Below, piece after piece: positions 25,692 through 35,627 of a stretch of DNA of 64,000 nt. The stretch covers positions 1-64,000 of the forward strand of contig DAOUSW010000001.1 of assembly GCA_030627005.1 (NCBI GenBank). The letters are read 5' to 3'. Numbering within the stretch: the first letter of the stretch is position 1; the number at the start of each line of letters is the position of its first letter. The position numbers were made by a program, and so were the translations under genes. Source of the DNA: MTP4 sp9310u (lineage in GTDB: Archaea; Halobacteriota; Methanosarcinia; Methanosarcinales; Methanosarcinaceae). The notes under the pieces are model-generated. The model worked only from the letters and a program-made list of their open reading frames with translations. It searched no databases and was not told where the DNA came from.

Positions 25692-26942
25692 ATGGAAAAA
25701 CCCAGGTTATCAGGAAAAGCCGTAGCCTCGATGCTTGCCATTTTATGCATAGGCCTTGTGGTGGCCACGGCCGGAATTCTGCTTTCGGACTCGGTTCCCG
25801 GGTTCGGAGCCTTCAGGGACGGATTTGGAAATTATTTTGATTCGAAGCAGGGAGAAAACCAGGAAGAGGTTTTCAGGCCCGATCCCGGATCATTCACCGT
25901 TCCGCAGGTCCCGGCTTATTTCCCCCGGGAAAATGAAGAGACGCCGGTCCTGAGGACCCCCATGGACCCCGGGTTTTCCCTGAGCACAAGTTACCAGACT
26001 GCTGAATTTTACCAGGGCGCGGTAAGTTATATCAGGGTAAATGTCAAAAACGAAGGCAAGAACCCCATCTTTATCGACAGGTACGGGGTCTCGGTCAGCA
26101 ATTCCGAAAAACTGGTGTATTCCGAGGACTGCGGAGCCCTGCTCAATCCGGAAGAGGAGCAGTGCCTGGGAGTGCTTGCGGTCAGGATGCCCGAGGGGGC
26201 AGAAAAGCCCACCCTGAACATTGTCCTCTGGCTGCTTGCAAGTACCTCGGAAGGGAAATGGCACGAATACGAACCCCAGTTCCTGGAAGAATTTACGGTT
26301 GAAGCAAAGCCCGTGCCCCCGAAACTCGACCCTCCCTACAAATACAACACCTTCCCCTATTTCGGAATCCTGAACGGGCTTGTGGAACCAGACGACCTTG
26401 CAGTCAGGAAAGCTGCCGCAGGAAGCTCGGAGGAATACCCGGGAGCGTTCAATATCTACCAGGTCTGTGCCCTTTTTGACCGGGTCAGCGTGGATATCGG
26501 GTATATAAACGACCCGAGAGGAAACGACATCTGGGAACCCGCAAACGCGACCCTGGAAATAGGCGCGGGGGACTGTGAAGACCAGGCAATCCTCCTGTCT
26601 TCCCTGATCGAAGCCGTGGGAGGCACAACAAGGCTCTACCTTACGGATAACCACGCTTTTGCCGCGGTCCACATAGGCAACGAGACCGGGACGACAGATG
26701 CCATAATCGAAGGGGTAAGGGCCTATTACGGCAACGTCGACGTATACTACCTGACCGACGAATACGGCTCCTGGCTGATGCTCGACCCGAGTTCCAGCCT
26801 CTACGCAGGTGGCCTCCCTGGGACTACTGCCCCGGCAAAACTCGCAACAGGAGAAAATCCCGATGCCCCCGTAAACAGCTGGACTTTTGTGAATACGAGC
26901 GGAGTACAGGTTATTGACATCAGCTCGGAAGCCACTGGATAA
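25692..26942 (+). CDS. Membrane-anchored transglutaminase-like protein
   Basis: 416 residues. Residues 10-31 form an N-terminal membrane helix (MLAILCIGLVVATAGILL), so most of the protein is outside. The C-terminal part has the transglutaminase/cysteine-protease triad in order: Cys in GAGDCEDQAILLSS (about residue 295), His in NHAFAAVHIG (about 320) and Asp in WLMLDPSSSL (about 363). The middle domain is beta-rich with PVPPKLDPPYKY. Archaeal relatives are thought to be proteases or cell-surface cross-linkers. A GGAGTGAGTTC leader precedes the ATG. No partner is adjacent. Confidence 0.85.
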   Translation: MEKPRLSGKAVASMLAILCIGLVVATAGILLSDSVPGFGAFRDGFGNYFDSKQGENQEEVFRPDPGSFTVPQVPAYFPRENEETPVLRTPMDPGFSLSTSYQTAEFYQGAVSYIRVNVKNEGKNPIFIDRYGVSVSNSEKLVYSEDCGALLNPEEEQCLGVLAVRMPEGAEKPTLNIVLWLLASTSEGKWHEYEPQFLEEFTVEAKPVPPKLDPPYKYNTFPYFGILNGLVEPDDLAVRKAAAGSSEEYPGAFNIYQVCALFDRVSVDIGYINDPRGNDIWEPANATLEIGAGDCEDQAILLSSLIEAVGGTTRLYLTDNHAFAAVHIGNETGTTDAIIEGVRAYYGNVDVYYLTDEYGSWLMLDPSSSLYAGGLPGTTAPAKLATGENPDAPVNSWTFVNTSGVQVIDISSEATG

Positions 26943-27308
26943 TCGAAAGCCGCAGGGTAATCGAAAGCCAGAGGATAAATTCACGGCTTCCGGAATCCAC
27001 CCCTTCACATCCCTCAGGTCAATAGCCTTCAGGTCAATAGCCTCCAGGTCAATAGCCCTCAGGTCAATAGCCTCCAGGTTAATAGCCCTCAGGTCAATAA
27101 GTTCATATGTTCCCAAATCCACAACGCAGTAAGTTAATGAAACGCAAAAATTCATAAGCCCACAACGCAATAAGCTCATAAATTCATAAAGAACGGCACA
27201 ATAAACCCGTAACATAATAGCCTCATGAGAAACTAATCAAGCTCATGAGATCCTTTCTTTATTTTTCCTTAATTTTTCCAATAACCGCTTAAGGAGTGTT
27301 TACAGCTC
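26943..27308. other. Repeat-bearing intergenic region
   Basis: It contains the 15-bp repeat at 27015-27099 and a weaker GCTCATAA/CATAAGCCC series to about 27230. No gene. The TruD leader starts near 27260. Confidence 0.6.
27015..27099. repeat. 15-bp tandem repeat, about six copies
   Basis: CAGGTCAATAGCCCT and one-base variants, in register. Non-coding. Confidence 0.9.
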
Positions 27309-28625
27309 ATGGAAGTTCCCAATATCGAAAAACAGATTGGAATCAGCCTTTACTCCACAGACACCGAAGGTCTCGGGGGACAGCTCCGGCAGGAAGTGGA
27401 GGACTTTATCGTAAAAGAGATCACGAACCGGGAGGAGGGGACGGAAGGCAAGCACCTGGTCCTTGAAGTCACCAAACGCGACTGGGACACCCACCATTTT
27501 ACCCGGACCCTTGCAAAGATCCTGAAGATAAGCCAGAAGCGGATCACCGTTGCAGGCACGAAGGACAAGCGGGCTCTGACAACCCAGAAGATCAGCATCT
27601 TTGGTGTGGACGCTTCGGAGATCGAAAAGGTCCACATGAAAGACGTGGAAATAAAAGTCCTGGGCCGGTCTAAAAAATCCGTGGAACTCGGAGACCTCAC
27701 CGGAAACGAGTTCAGAATCACAGTCCGGAATATCGACCTCCCTGTGGATGAGACCCGGACCCTCCTTGAAAAAGCCACGCAAGAGGTCCTGGCTGCAGGC
27801 GGCGTCCCCAACTTTTTCGGGATCCAGCGCTTTGGCTCGATCCGCCCGGTCACTCACCTGGTAGGAAAAGCCATAGTTGAAGGCGACTTTGAAAAAGCAG
27901 CCATGACCTACATTGCCGAGCCCTTCCCCGACGAGCCCGAAGAGACAAAAGCCGCCCGGCAGTACGTAAAAGAGACCAGGGACTTCAGGACCGGCCTTGA
28001 TAAATACCCTCTCCGCCTGGGACACGAACGGGCAATGATGAACCACCTTATAGCAAACCCGGATGACTTTGCAGGCTCTTTCCTGGTGCTCCCGAAAAAC
28101 CTCTACCGCATGTTCGCCCACGCTTACCAGTCCTGCATATACAACACTATCCTCTGCCGCCGGATTGAAAAGGGTCTCCCCCTGAACCTTGCCGTGGAAG
28201 GGGACATCGTCTGCTTCAAAAACGAAGCCGGTCTCCCGGACAACTCCCGGACCGAGCTCGTCACCGCCGAAAAGGAAAACGCAATGAACCGCCTGCTCAA
28301 GCGCGGCCGCGCCTTCATAACCGCCCCCCTCCCCGGCTACGCCACGGAATTCGCATCCGGTGTCCCGGGAGAGATCGAGCAGGAAGTCCTGAAAGAATTT
28401 GAAGTTCCTCTCAAAGGCTTCAACATTGAAGAAATCCCGGAAATGAGTTCGAAAGGCACCCGCAGGGAAGTCCTCCTGAATGTTGAGCCCAGCTTCGAGG
28501 TCTCGGAAGACGAACTGAACCCCGAAAAATCAAAGGCAGTGCTGGAGTTCATGCTGCCCAAGGGGAGTTATGCAACAACCGTGCTGCGGGAATACATGAA
28601 AGCTAACCCGCTGCAGATGAGCTGA
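27309..28625 (+). CDS. truD: tRNA pseudouridine(13) synthase
   Basis: 438 residues. It isomerises U13 of tRNA to pseudouridine. The catalytic motif VAGTKDKRALTTQ (residues 81-93) contains the essential Asp86. RFGSIRPVTHLVG and HAYQSCIYNTIL are further TruD landmarks, and the archaeal TRUD insertion domain lies between. AAGGAG precedes the ATG by about 13 bases. It is monocistronic by position. Confidence 0.96.
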   Translation: MEVPNIEKQIGISLYSTDTEGLGGQLRQEVEDFIVKEITNREEGTEGKHLVLEVTKRDWDTHHFTRTLAKILKISQKRITVAGTKDKRALTTQKISIFGVDASEIEKVHMKDVEIKVLGRSKKSVELGDLTGNEFRITVRNIDLPVDETRTLLEKATQEVLAAGGVPNFFGIQRFGSIRPVTHLVGKAIVEGDFEKAAMTYIAEPFPDEPEETKAARQYVKETRDFRTGLDKYPLRLGHERAMMNHLIANPDDFAGSFLVLPKNLYRMFAHAYQSCIYNTILCRRIEKGLPLNLAVEGDIVCFKNEAGLPDNSRTELVTAEKENAMNRLLKRGRAFITAPLPGYATEFASGVPGEIEQEVLKEFEVPLKGFNIEEIPEMSSKGTRREVLLNVEPSFEVSEDELNPEKSKAVLEFMLPKGSYATTVLREYMKANPLQMS

Positions 28626-28791
28626 GAAACTGAGAATTCGAAGCAAGCCGGGTTACAGGAAAAATCAGGCTGCAGGAAAAAAGGGTTGCTCCATTTCACT
28701 GTCTACTATTTCCAGCCTGACAGTCCCCTATTTCCTGACACCTGACTCCTTACCTCAACCCGTAATCATAAGATTCAAATAAGCGTTCAGA

Positions 28792-30183
28792 TCAGCGCCT
28801 GCTTACAATGCAGGCCGAAACCAATACTCCTAGCAAAGTAAGCATCACCTTGAACCCCGGAATATTCCTGGATTCTTGCATATCTTCTGTTGATTGCAGA
28901 TCTTCAGTTGATTGCAGACCTTCAGTTGACGTTTCTGTTGACGCTTCCGTTTCCTTTACCAGCTCCATATCCTCCTGAGGAAATGTTTCCTGCACATCTT
29001 CAGTCCGAGCTTCCGTCTCCTCTACCAGTTCCTTATCCAACCGAGCAAGCTCTTCATATTGGAATACGAGTGGTACTTCATCAATTCCAAGTTCTTTTCC
29101 CTCCCTGTCAAATATTCCGTAGATCTCGTCCAGAGTGGAATCATTAACATCCAAACCTTCCAGAATTCCGACTTCGATTTGGTTTTCTCTGTTCGTGCCA
29201 TAGCATATAACCGGCCCGGCCGGATAAAAGTATGATTTCATATCGTTTCTTGCACCGTTCATGATAGAACGGAGATAATCGAACCATTCTCTCCTCCGGT
29301 CTTCAATGTAGAACTCACGCTTTTCTCCGTAAGCGGCAATTACCGTAGTTTTATGTTGATTTTCAATCTTTTCAAGGCCTATTTCTGCAAATGTCCGGAC
29401 TCTCTCAAAGTCATCGTCCAGGGCTTCGGTAAGCGGTCCTATTGTGCGCTTGTCCCCGATTCTGCCAAGAGCCTCGACAACAGCGACCCGGACATAGGGG
29501 TCTTCGTCTCCAAGGGCCTGGATCAGGGGCTCAACCGCAGGCTCTCCCATTGAGCCCAGGGAATACCCCAAATCGCCCCGAAGTTCAGGATTTCCAATCT
29601 TCAGAGTCTGAATCATTGGCTGAATTGCTCTTTCATCCCCCATATGCTCAAGAACGATAATTATTCTCTTCTGCAGGTAAACACTTTCATTATCGTCCTG
29701 TAAAACCAGGATGAGGGGTTCGACCGCAGGTTCCCCTATTTCAACAAGGGCATATATTGCAGCTCTATAAACGTCCCACTCTTCCTCCATCAGGAGCAGG
29801 ATGAGAGGCTCCACGGCTTTTTCGTCTCCTATTTTCCCGAGAGTGCAGGCTGCATTTTCCCGCGTATCCGGATCTTCGGACTCCAGAGCCAGGATTAAAG
29901 GTTCCACTGCCGGAGACCCTATTCCAACCAGGCCTTTTACGGCATTCTCTTTAACATCCAGATCCGGGGAATTGAGGTCACGAATTAATGCTTCTATTTC
30001 CTGGGAGGTTGGGTTCGAGACATTTGAGTCAGAGATATCTGAATCTGAAGAGTTTGAGTCCGAAGCCCCTAACTCCTGATCGATCGAACCGGCGCTGGCT
30101 ATCCCAGTTCCGGCACATATGACCGATTGGACGACTACCAGTGCGAAAATCGCCAGAAAAATACTTAATTTTTCAACTTTCAT
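28792..30183 (-). CDS. Secreted HEAT-repeat protein with PGF-CTERM signal
   Basis: 463 residues. An N-terminal signal peptide (to about residue 31, ending IASAG) is followed by six or seven PBS-lyase-type HEAT repeats, such as GIGSPAVEPLILALE and SMGEPAVEPLIQALGDEDPYVRVAVVEALGR-like units, over residues 60-260. Next comes a mixed domain and a Glu/Thr-rich linker with short repeats (STEDLQSTEDMQ). The C-terminus IPGFKVMLTLLGVLVSAC and a basic end fit PGF-CTERM archaeosortase sorting. It is a likely lipid-anchored extracellular scaffold. Partner unknown. Confidence 0.85.
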   Translation of the reverse strand: MKVEKLSIFLAIFALVVVQSVICAGTGIASAGSIDQELGASDSNSSDSDISDSNVSNPTSQEIEALIRDLNSPDLDVKENAVKGLVGIGSPAVEPLILALESEDPDTRENAACTLGKIGDEKAVEPLILLLMEEEWDVYRAAIYALVEIGEPAVEPLILVLQDDNESVYLQKRIIIVLEHMGDERAIQPMIQTLKIGNPELRGDLGYSLGSMGEPAVEPLIQALGDEDPYVRVAVVEALGRIGDKRTIGPLTEALDDDFERVRTFAEIGLEKIENQHKTTVIAAYGEKREFYIEDRRREWFDYLRSIMNGARNDMKSYFYPAGPVICYGTNRENQIEVGILEGLDVNDSTLDEIYGIFDREGKELGIDEVPLVFQYEELARLDKELVEETEARTEDVQETFPQEDMELVKETEASTETSTEGLQSTEDLQSTEDMQESRNIPGFKVMLTLLGVLVSACIVSRR

Positions 30184-30290
30184 TTGATCCCCAATTTGAA
30201 ATTAATTAATTTTTACTCAATGACTTTGCCTGTGAGGACTTTCATAAATTGGAAACAGTATTATAATTTTGAACCTTGTACCTGTCCGTT

Positions 30291-30749
30291 TTAAAAAAAC
30301 ACGAGTTTTCCTGCTTCCTGTGTGGGAATAAGATAGCCGTTGACCTCGTCAAGTTTGGGGTTTGCCGGGTCCACCCCGTATTTTTCAATATAGGCTGCCC
30401 TTGCCTCCTCCATTATTTTGGACATTTCCGGCTCGCTCATTACAACATCATAATCCACGCCTTTTGTCGAACCTTCCGGAGGCTCACCTGTCTCGGTGAC
30501 CAGGACACTTAAGTTACCATGAAAAACAGTGCCTTCCAGGTAGTGAGGAAGTTCTCCCCTGGCAAATTTGAGGTCATTTTCGGTAATGTTGTATTTTTCA
30601 TATAGTTCCTGCATTTCGGCATCCGTATAGCTCACATCCGCATCAAGAGGGATGCCGCCTGCCAGTTCTTCCGGACTTCCATAATATGTTCCGAGAATTC
30701 CTATAATACACACAAAAACTGCGATTACTGCAATCCATATTTTATTCAT
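30291..30749 (-). CDS. Hypothetical anchored protein
   Basis: 152 residues: an N-terminal membrane helix (KIWIAVIAVFVCIIGILG), then a soluble acidic domain with EMQELYEKYNITENDLKFA and a C-terminal helix AYIEKYGVDPANPKLDEV. No family recognised. Start is well supported by GGAGGG six bases before the ATG. It lies upstream of the HEAT-repeat gene on the same strand, 107 bases away, so the two may be related in function. Confidence 0.8.
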   Translation of the reverse strand: MNKIWIAVIAVFVCIIGILGTYYGSPEELAGGIPLDADVSYTDAEMQELYEKYNITENDLKFARGELPHYLEGTVFHGNLSVLVTETGEPPEGSTKGVDYDVVMSEPEMSKIMEEARAAYIEKYGVDPANPKLDEVNGYLIPTQEAGKLVFF

Positions 30750-31036
30750 GTCAGACCCTCCAGGGGTTTCAAGATTGTATATAAGAAATCAGCTGCAAGA
30801 AATCAACTGCATTACAAAGTAAGAAAAAAAGTTTAAACCATATAACTTTTCTGTGAAAAATCAAACATTAATTTTTAATGAATGAATTAAAGGAACAAAA
30901 TTCAAAACCCACCTCTAAATTTGATGATCTGGACAGAAAAAGACAAATATACCTTATATTTAAAAATTAATGGAGTTGGGCTAAAAACTGCAAAGTATAG
31001 AATGAAAACCTGAAGATGAATAATAGGAGGGATCAG

Positions 31037-31489
31037 GTGAAAACAAATATGAAACTTGGAATGGCTGCGCTGCTTATATCAGTGCTTCTGGCAACCGTCA
31101 TCTTTGCACCTGCTGAGGACACGCAAAAAGCCGCAGATAAAGGAGAAGAGGAAGAAGAGGGGGAAGAAGAAACTGCGGCTGCGCCCTGGTTTGATGAAGG
31201 CGACCCCTGGTTTGCCGAAGGTGATGAATTAAACCGGCTCAGCACTTATGAACTTGCAGCCCTTGCCGAAAAGAACGAAACGGTAAGAAAAATGCTCGAA
31301 GAAGACCGAAAGATTAAGCCTCCCCGGATTGAAAGCCTTGAGGATATAGAACACCTTCCGGAAAACTATCCTGAAGAATTAAAAAAACTGATGATCGAAG
31401 ATTATCTCGCAAGGCAAAATATCTCGGAAAAGCAAAACAACAGTTCCGACGATTTCCCGGAACAACCAACTGGTGAAGTAAACGAATAA
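31037..31489 (+). CDS. Small exported acidic protein
   Basis: About 150 residues. A GTG at 31037 has AGGAGGG six bases upstream, giving a short basic start and a signal or anchor helix (MAALLISVLLATVIFA). A Glu-rich stretch follows, then APWFDEGDPWFAEGDELN with two DPWF-like repeats and helical charged segments. Unrecognised. It is the first of three + strand genes (31037, 31660, 31940) for exported or membrane proteins, spaced by 50 to 170 bases. Confidence 0.7.
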   Translation: MKTNMKLGMAALLISVLLATVIFAPAEDTQKAADKGEEEEEGEEETAAAPWFDEGDPWFAEGDELNRLSTYELAALAEKNETVRKMLEEDRKIKPPRIESLEDIEHLPENYPEELKKLMIEDYLARQNISEKQNNSSDDFPEQPTGEVNE

Positions 31490-31659
31490 ACTACAATTGA
31501 TACGAACCGATGAACACAGGTGCTGCTGACGAGTAAATAATAAATTGGAATCATGCTTAGGCAGCTAAAGAGGGATGAGAGAACAGCTTGGCTTTCCTTA
31601 AGGAAGGAAGCCAATTTTGACCAGTTTTGATCCCTATTCCACGAAGGAGAAAGGCAAAA

Positions 31660-31890
31660 ATGTTACATAAAATATCCACCCGGTCTTTAGCAACGATCTC
31701 TTTAGGAACTTTAATACTTGTTACAATTTTGTATTACATAGCAGAGTCATTTTTTCCGGGGCACGGTTCTTCTTTTATGCTCTTTGGCCAGTTCGTGGGC
31801 GGAGTGTTTTTTGCCTTAATGATAGTGGCTGCAGGCGCTCTAAGCATTTCAGCCTTCAAACTCGTTTTCAGGCATATTAAAGGAAATTAA
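31660..31890 (+). CDS. Small two-helix membrane protein
   Basis: About 76 residues: two membrane helices (ATISLGTLILVTILYYIA and FVGGVFFALMIVAAGAL) with a short loop FFPGHGSSFML and a basic C-terminus. The ATG at 31660 has AAGGAG 11 bases upstream; the frame opens 11 codons earlier without a site. Function unknown. It sits just before the beta-helix protein gene. Confidence 0.65.
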   Translation: MLHKISTRSLATISLGTLILVTILYYIAESFFPGHGSSFMLFGQFVGGVFFALMIVAAGALSISAFKLVFRHIKGN

Positions 31891-31939
31891 ACAAACTGTT
31901 AGATATTGTATAGATAAAAGCCGAATGTGAAAAAAGGGG

Positions 31940-33538
31940 TTGGGACAACTGAAAATAAAAAACTGCCTTGCACTTGAATTCGTTTTACTGGTATTCTTTT
32001 TAAAGACAGTTCCGGCAGGTTCCGCTGAAGCAGCTATGAACATCAACGTGGATGGAAACGGAGGAGCAGACTATACCTCCATACAGGAAGCTGTGAACCA
32101 TTCAAAATCCGGGGATACCATTCTCGTTTTCAGCGGAACGTATACGGAAAATGTGGATGTGGACAAAGAACTAACCATTATCTCAAAGTCCGGAAACCCG
32201 GAGGATACAATTGTCCAGGCAGCCGATCCGGGCTATCATGTATTCTGTGTAACGGCTAGCAACGTTACAATTAGCGGCTTTAACGTTACAGGAGCAAACA
32301 GTACCGGAAAAAGCCGCGAGCCCTGCGGGATATACCTTGACGGAAGACCCGAAATATTCAGGACCCCGGAGAGAGATTTGGATAATGGGATCGAGAAGGG
32401 AGGAGATGGAGAAGTCACTGAAGAAGTCGATGGAAAAGTGGATGAGGGAATCGATGGAGAAGTCGATGGAGGAGTGGACGGAAAAGTAGATAGAGAAGCA
32501 AACGAGGGAGTGAACAGTGAAGTAGATGACGGGGTTTATGCCTGCACCATCACCAACAACATAATTTCCAACAACATCCTGGGCATTTTCCTGGAAGAAG
32601 CCGACAGCAACACCCTGAGCAATAATACTGCGTCAAATAACTATATCGCCATCTTTCTGGCTGCATCCGACAATAACGTGCTGAAGGACAACACAGCATC
32701 GGACAATAAGGGCGGAGTCTTTATGTTCGGAGGCGCAAACAACACATTTAACGAAAACAGGATTTTGAGCAGTGGGACCGGTTTCCTGCTGGAGTATTAC
32801 AGCAGTAATAATATTTTTAGCAACAACGCCGCCCTGGACAATGAAAACGGCTTCTATATCCGGGGCGCCGAAAATATCACGCTGATAAACAACAACGCAA
32901 GCTCGAACAATGAAACCGGGATCTGCCTGGACTCCTCCTCAAATAACACCCTGAAAGGCAACAGGGCAGACCTGAACAGGAAATATGGCATCCACCTCAA
33001 CCATTTTTCCTGGAACAACGTGCTTAGAAACAATACCGCTTCAAGGAACGAAGACGGGATTATGCTGTATTATTACAGCGAAAACAACTCCCTGAGCGGA
33101 AACACTGCAAACCTTAACAGCAAAAACGGGTTTTACCTGAACGAAACCGCCGGCAACACCCTGGAATCGAACACTGCAAACTCAAACAGCGGGCACGGGA
33201 TCTATCTCAAGTCATCAACTTTCAACACGCTCAATAACAACACAGTAAACTCAAACAACCTTTACGGCATCTATCTTGACCCCTCGAATAATAAAACGGT
33301 GAACACCAGGATCGTAACCGCGGATTTCAAGTACTGCAGGTTTCTTGAGGATTCCAGCAACAACAATACGGTGAGCGGGAATTACCTGAGCAGTAATAGT
33401 GAAGCAATCGTGGCAAATTATTCAGAAAATAACATTTACGACAACCACTTCGATGGTAAAACAACTCCTGAAACACCTTTCGCCTCAAGGGTAACGGCAG
33501 TGATTGACAGGATAAGGGATTTTTTAACGGCTCCCTGA
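31940..33538 (+). CDS. Secreted NosD-like right-handed beta-helix protein
   Basis: About 532 residues. A signal-like hydrophobic segment (CLALEFVLLVFFLKTVPAG) is followed by the NosD/pectin-lyase start DYTSIQEAVNHSKSGDTI. Beyond residue 200 come about 13 PbH1 turns with the Methanosarcina-type pattern NNTASNNxxGIxLxxSSNNTL. Residues about 150-195 are an unusual acidic insert of VDGEVDGGVDGKVD repeats. It is probably a cell-surface protein binding carbohydrate or other proteins. No C-terminal anchor is visible. The TTG start at 31940 is uncertain, with GGGG directly before it. Confidence 0.82.
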   Translation: MGQLKIKNCLALEFVLLVFFLKTVPAGSAEAAMNINVDGNGGADYTSIQEAVNHSKSGDTILVFSGTYTENVDVDKELTIISKSGNPEDTIVQAADPGYHVFCVTASNVTISGFNVTGANSTGKSREPCGIYLDGRPEIFRTPERDLDNGIEKGGDGEVTEEVDGKVDEGIDGEVDGGVDGKVDREANEGVNSEVDDGVYACTITNNIISNNILGIFLEEADSNTLSNNTASNNYIAIFLAASDNNVLKDNTASDNKGGVFMFGGANNTFNENRILSSGTGFLLEYYSSNNIFSNNAALDNENGFYIRGAENITLINNNASSNNETGICLDSSSNNTLKGNRADLNRKYGIHLNHFSWNNVLRNNTASRNEDGIMLYYYSENNSLSGNTANLNSKNGFYLNETAGNTLESNTANSNSGHGIYLKSSTFNTLNNNTVNSNNLYGIYLDPSNNKTVNTRIVTADFKYCRFLEDSSNNNTVSGNYLSSNSEAIVANYSENNIYDNHFDGKTTPETPFASRVTAVIDRIRDFLTAP

Positions 33539-33798
33539 ATACCGGCTAATTGACTTTGTGGAAATACTGACCCCTTCGGGAAAAATGACCCGGGACCATC
33601 CTGAACCATCCTGAACCATCCGGATTGCTTCACCAAATAAGCCATGCCTGACTTCTACGTACCGGAATCGGCAGGCAAACGCCGGCATTGAAGAGCTTGA
33701 TAGCTGAGTCTTATTATATAGCCAATAAAAAGGGAAGTGTTGGAGAGTTGTAAAAGGATTGAAGAAAAAAATCGTAAAGGAGTTTAATCAGTTTTATT

Positions 33799-34656
33799 TT
33801 ATTCCCCAAGATTTTTCTTCATGCAGCACTTCTTATATTTTTTACCGGAACCACAGGGACAGGGGTCATTGCGCCCGATTTTTTCCGGCTTGAGCATTCT
33901 TTTCAATCGGTCGGGAATCCGCTGATTCTCATAAGAGATCTTCCAGAGTCTTTCGAATTTCTGAGGATTGAAATGCTCCAGAGGGTCAGCCGAATGTCTT
34001 TGATAATCCATACTTTCATCCGGACTGGAGTATGTTACACTAACGTCTTCCATTGTAATAATGAAGTCGTCTACTAACCCCTTATCGAAGGCTGACTTTA
34101 TGTCCTCAAGAGCTTCCGGGTCTTTGAATTCCGAGAGGTCGGAAATCAGAAAGCCAAGAAGTTCGGGGTCTTCTTCTTCCTGCAGGAGCTGCCTGAAAAA
34201 CCGGACAGTGGAATCCCATATTTCAGGGTGCTTGTGAGCAATGGTAGAAAGGGCTCCGATTGCAGTAGACCGTTGATATAATCCAAGTGTCCTGTCAGAG
34301 ATACACTTCTTCAAATCCTCAACCGCGTCAAGCCCGAAATTTGCCAGGATTGTCGGAAAATCTTCCGTAATCCAGTCTCTCAGTTCCTCATCCCTTTCCC
34401 GGAGGAGCCAGAAGACTGCATCCCGGGCTGCAGGGGTTTTTATTGCCCCTAATAAAAAACTCGCATGTATGGGTGCCCAGCCATCTCCCGGACTCCCTTC
34501 CATAAAGGAGGTATCGTCTTCAATAATGCGTACCAGATGAGGAACCGCATCCGGCCTTTGGGAAATTTCCCTGGCAAGCCCGGGGTCAACTACAAGTTCC
34601 GAATTTACCAGTTCCCGTATAAGTTCTTCTGTAGAACAAGCCTCATAGCTTTCCAT
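33799..34656 (-). CDS. DUF1186-like helical-repeat protein with C-terminal SEC-C motif
   Basis: 285 residues. Helical repeats fill residues 1-230 (e.g. AIGALSTIAHKHPEIWDS). A SEC-C zinc motif ends the protein: RNDPCPCGSGKKYKKCC with the C-x-C..CC ligands. SEC-C modules are found at the end of SecA and on many proteins of unknown role, where they bind zinc and often nucleic acid or ribosomes. Cytoplasmic. No operon partner. Confidence 0.85.
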   Translation of the reverse strand: MESYEACSTEELIRELVNSELVVDPGLAREISQRPDAVPHLVRIIEDDTSFMEGSPGDGWAPIHASFLLGAIKTPAARDAVFWLLRERDEELRDWITEDFPTILANFGLDAVEDLKKCISDRTLGLYQRSTAIGALSTIAHKHPEIWDSTVRFFRQLLQEEEDPELLGFLISDLSEFKDPEALEDIKSAFDKGLVDDFIITMEDVSVTYSSPDESMDYQRHSADPLEHFNPQKFERLWKISYENQRIPDRLKRMLKPEKIGRNDPCPCGSGKKYKKCCMKKNLGE

Positions 34657-34945
34657 GTCCTAAGATATCGGTACCTATCGATAAATAAACAGCGCTGATG
34701 GAGGGGACTATTCACAATTATCCGGTCCGATGAAAAGAAAGAAAAAATAGTCCGAAAACGGAATGTTAAATGTTGAGAAAACGGTAAAATGACCTTAAAC
34801 GAGAGAATCCCGTAAAAATATCGATTTTCAAAAGGTCCTTCAGAGCACATAATTATTTTGAGAAAAAGGTGCCCTGGGCCGGGTTATTGATAACCCCACC
34901 CGACCTGCTCATGACCCTCATGGGCAGGGAAAGACCAACAAATCC

Positions 34946-35080
34946 TTATTTCTTCTTCTTTTCTTTTGCCAGCTTCTTCTTGGCATCCTTACTGCCGGAA
35001 GCAGCCATCTTTTCAAGCTGTTCTATTTTATCTCTCTGACCTTTCAATTTCTTTTCTTTATCTCTTTTAGACATTGCCAT
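34946..35080 (-). CDS. Very small Lys-rich protein
   Basis: A 44-residue protein starting MAMSKRDKEKKLKGQRDKIE and ending in a KKLAKEKKKK run. It is strongly basic and predicted helical or coiled. The ATG at 35080 has GAAGGT eight bases upstream. The composition and clear start suggest a real gene, possibly nucleic-acid or ribosome associated; no family recognised. Confidence 0.6.
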   Translation of the reverse strand: MAMSKRDKEKKLKGQRDKIEQLEKMAASGSKDAKKKLAKEKKKK

Positions 35081-35359
35081 AACAAAATACCTTCATACAG
35101 ACCGCTATGATACAGTCTCTTAATTTTGCTGCTGCAGCGCATATTTCCAGGCACTGCGCATTCCCCTAAACTCAGTTTTAAAAGTATTTATCAGTTTCCG
35201 GCGGGATGTGAAGTTTTTTAGGAGAAGAAGAAGAAATTGCCAGACAGTAGAAAATTCGTAACCAAAAGCAGGAAATCAGCAAGAAAATCGGAACCAAAAG
35301 CAGGAAATCAACACATTTATAAGTATAATATGCCTGTTTCCTGACCTCCGGGCTCTGCG

Positions 35360-35554
35360 TTGGCTTTGCCAAAGAAGGAGAAGAAAAAAGGAGAAGAAAA
35401 AGAAGAAGAGGAAGAGGAAGAAGAAGAAAACTACGAGGAATTTGAAGAGAAGATGGAAAAGCTGACTGCTGAACTTTCGGAGCGGATCAGGAAGTCTGAG
35501 GAACTGGAGAAGAAGATAAAGGAAAAACTGGCAGAGCCTGGCTTTGGAGTTTGA
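35360..35554 (+). CDS. Possible small acidic/basic coiled-coil protein
   Basis: 64 residues with an N-terminal Lys-rich stretch, a run of about ten Glu, then a coiled coil (EKMEKLTAELSERIRKSEE). The TTG start has no good ribosome site, and the Lys/Glu part is low complexity. The coiled-coil half looks genuine. It could be the leader gene of 35628-36596, 73 bases downstream. Confidence 0.4.
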   Translation: MALPKKEKKKGEEKEEEEEEEEENYEEFEEKMEKLTAELSERIRKSEELEKKIKEKLAEPGFGV

Positions 35555-35627
35555 AAATTCAGGTAAATTTAAGGACAAAGCTGGGCTAAAAAGACCAATA
35601 TGAGCAAACGGCATGGAGGACACATTT

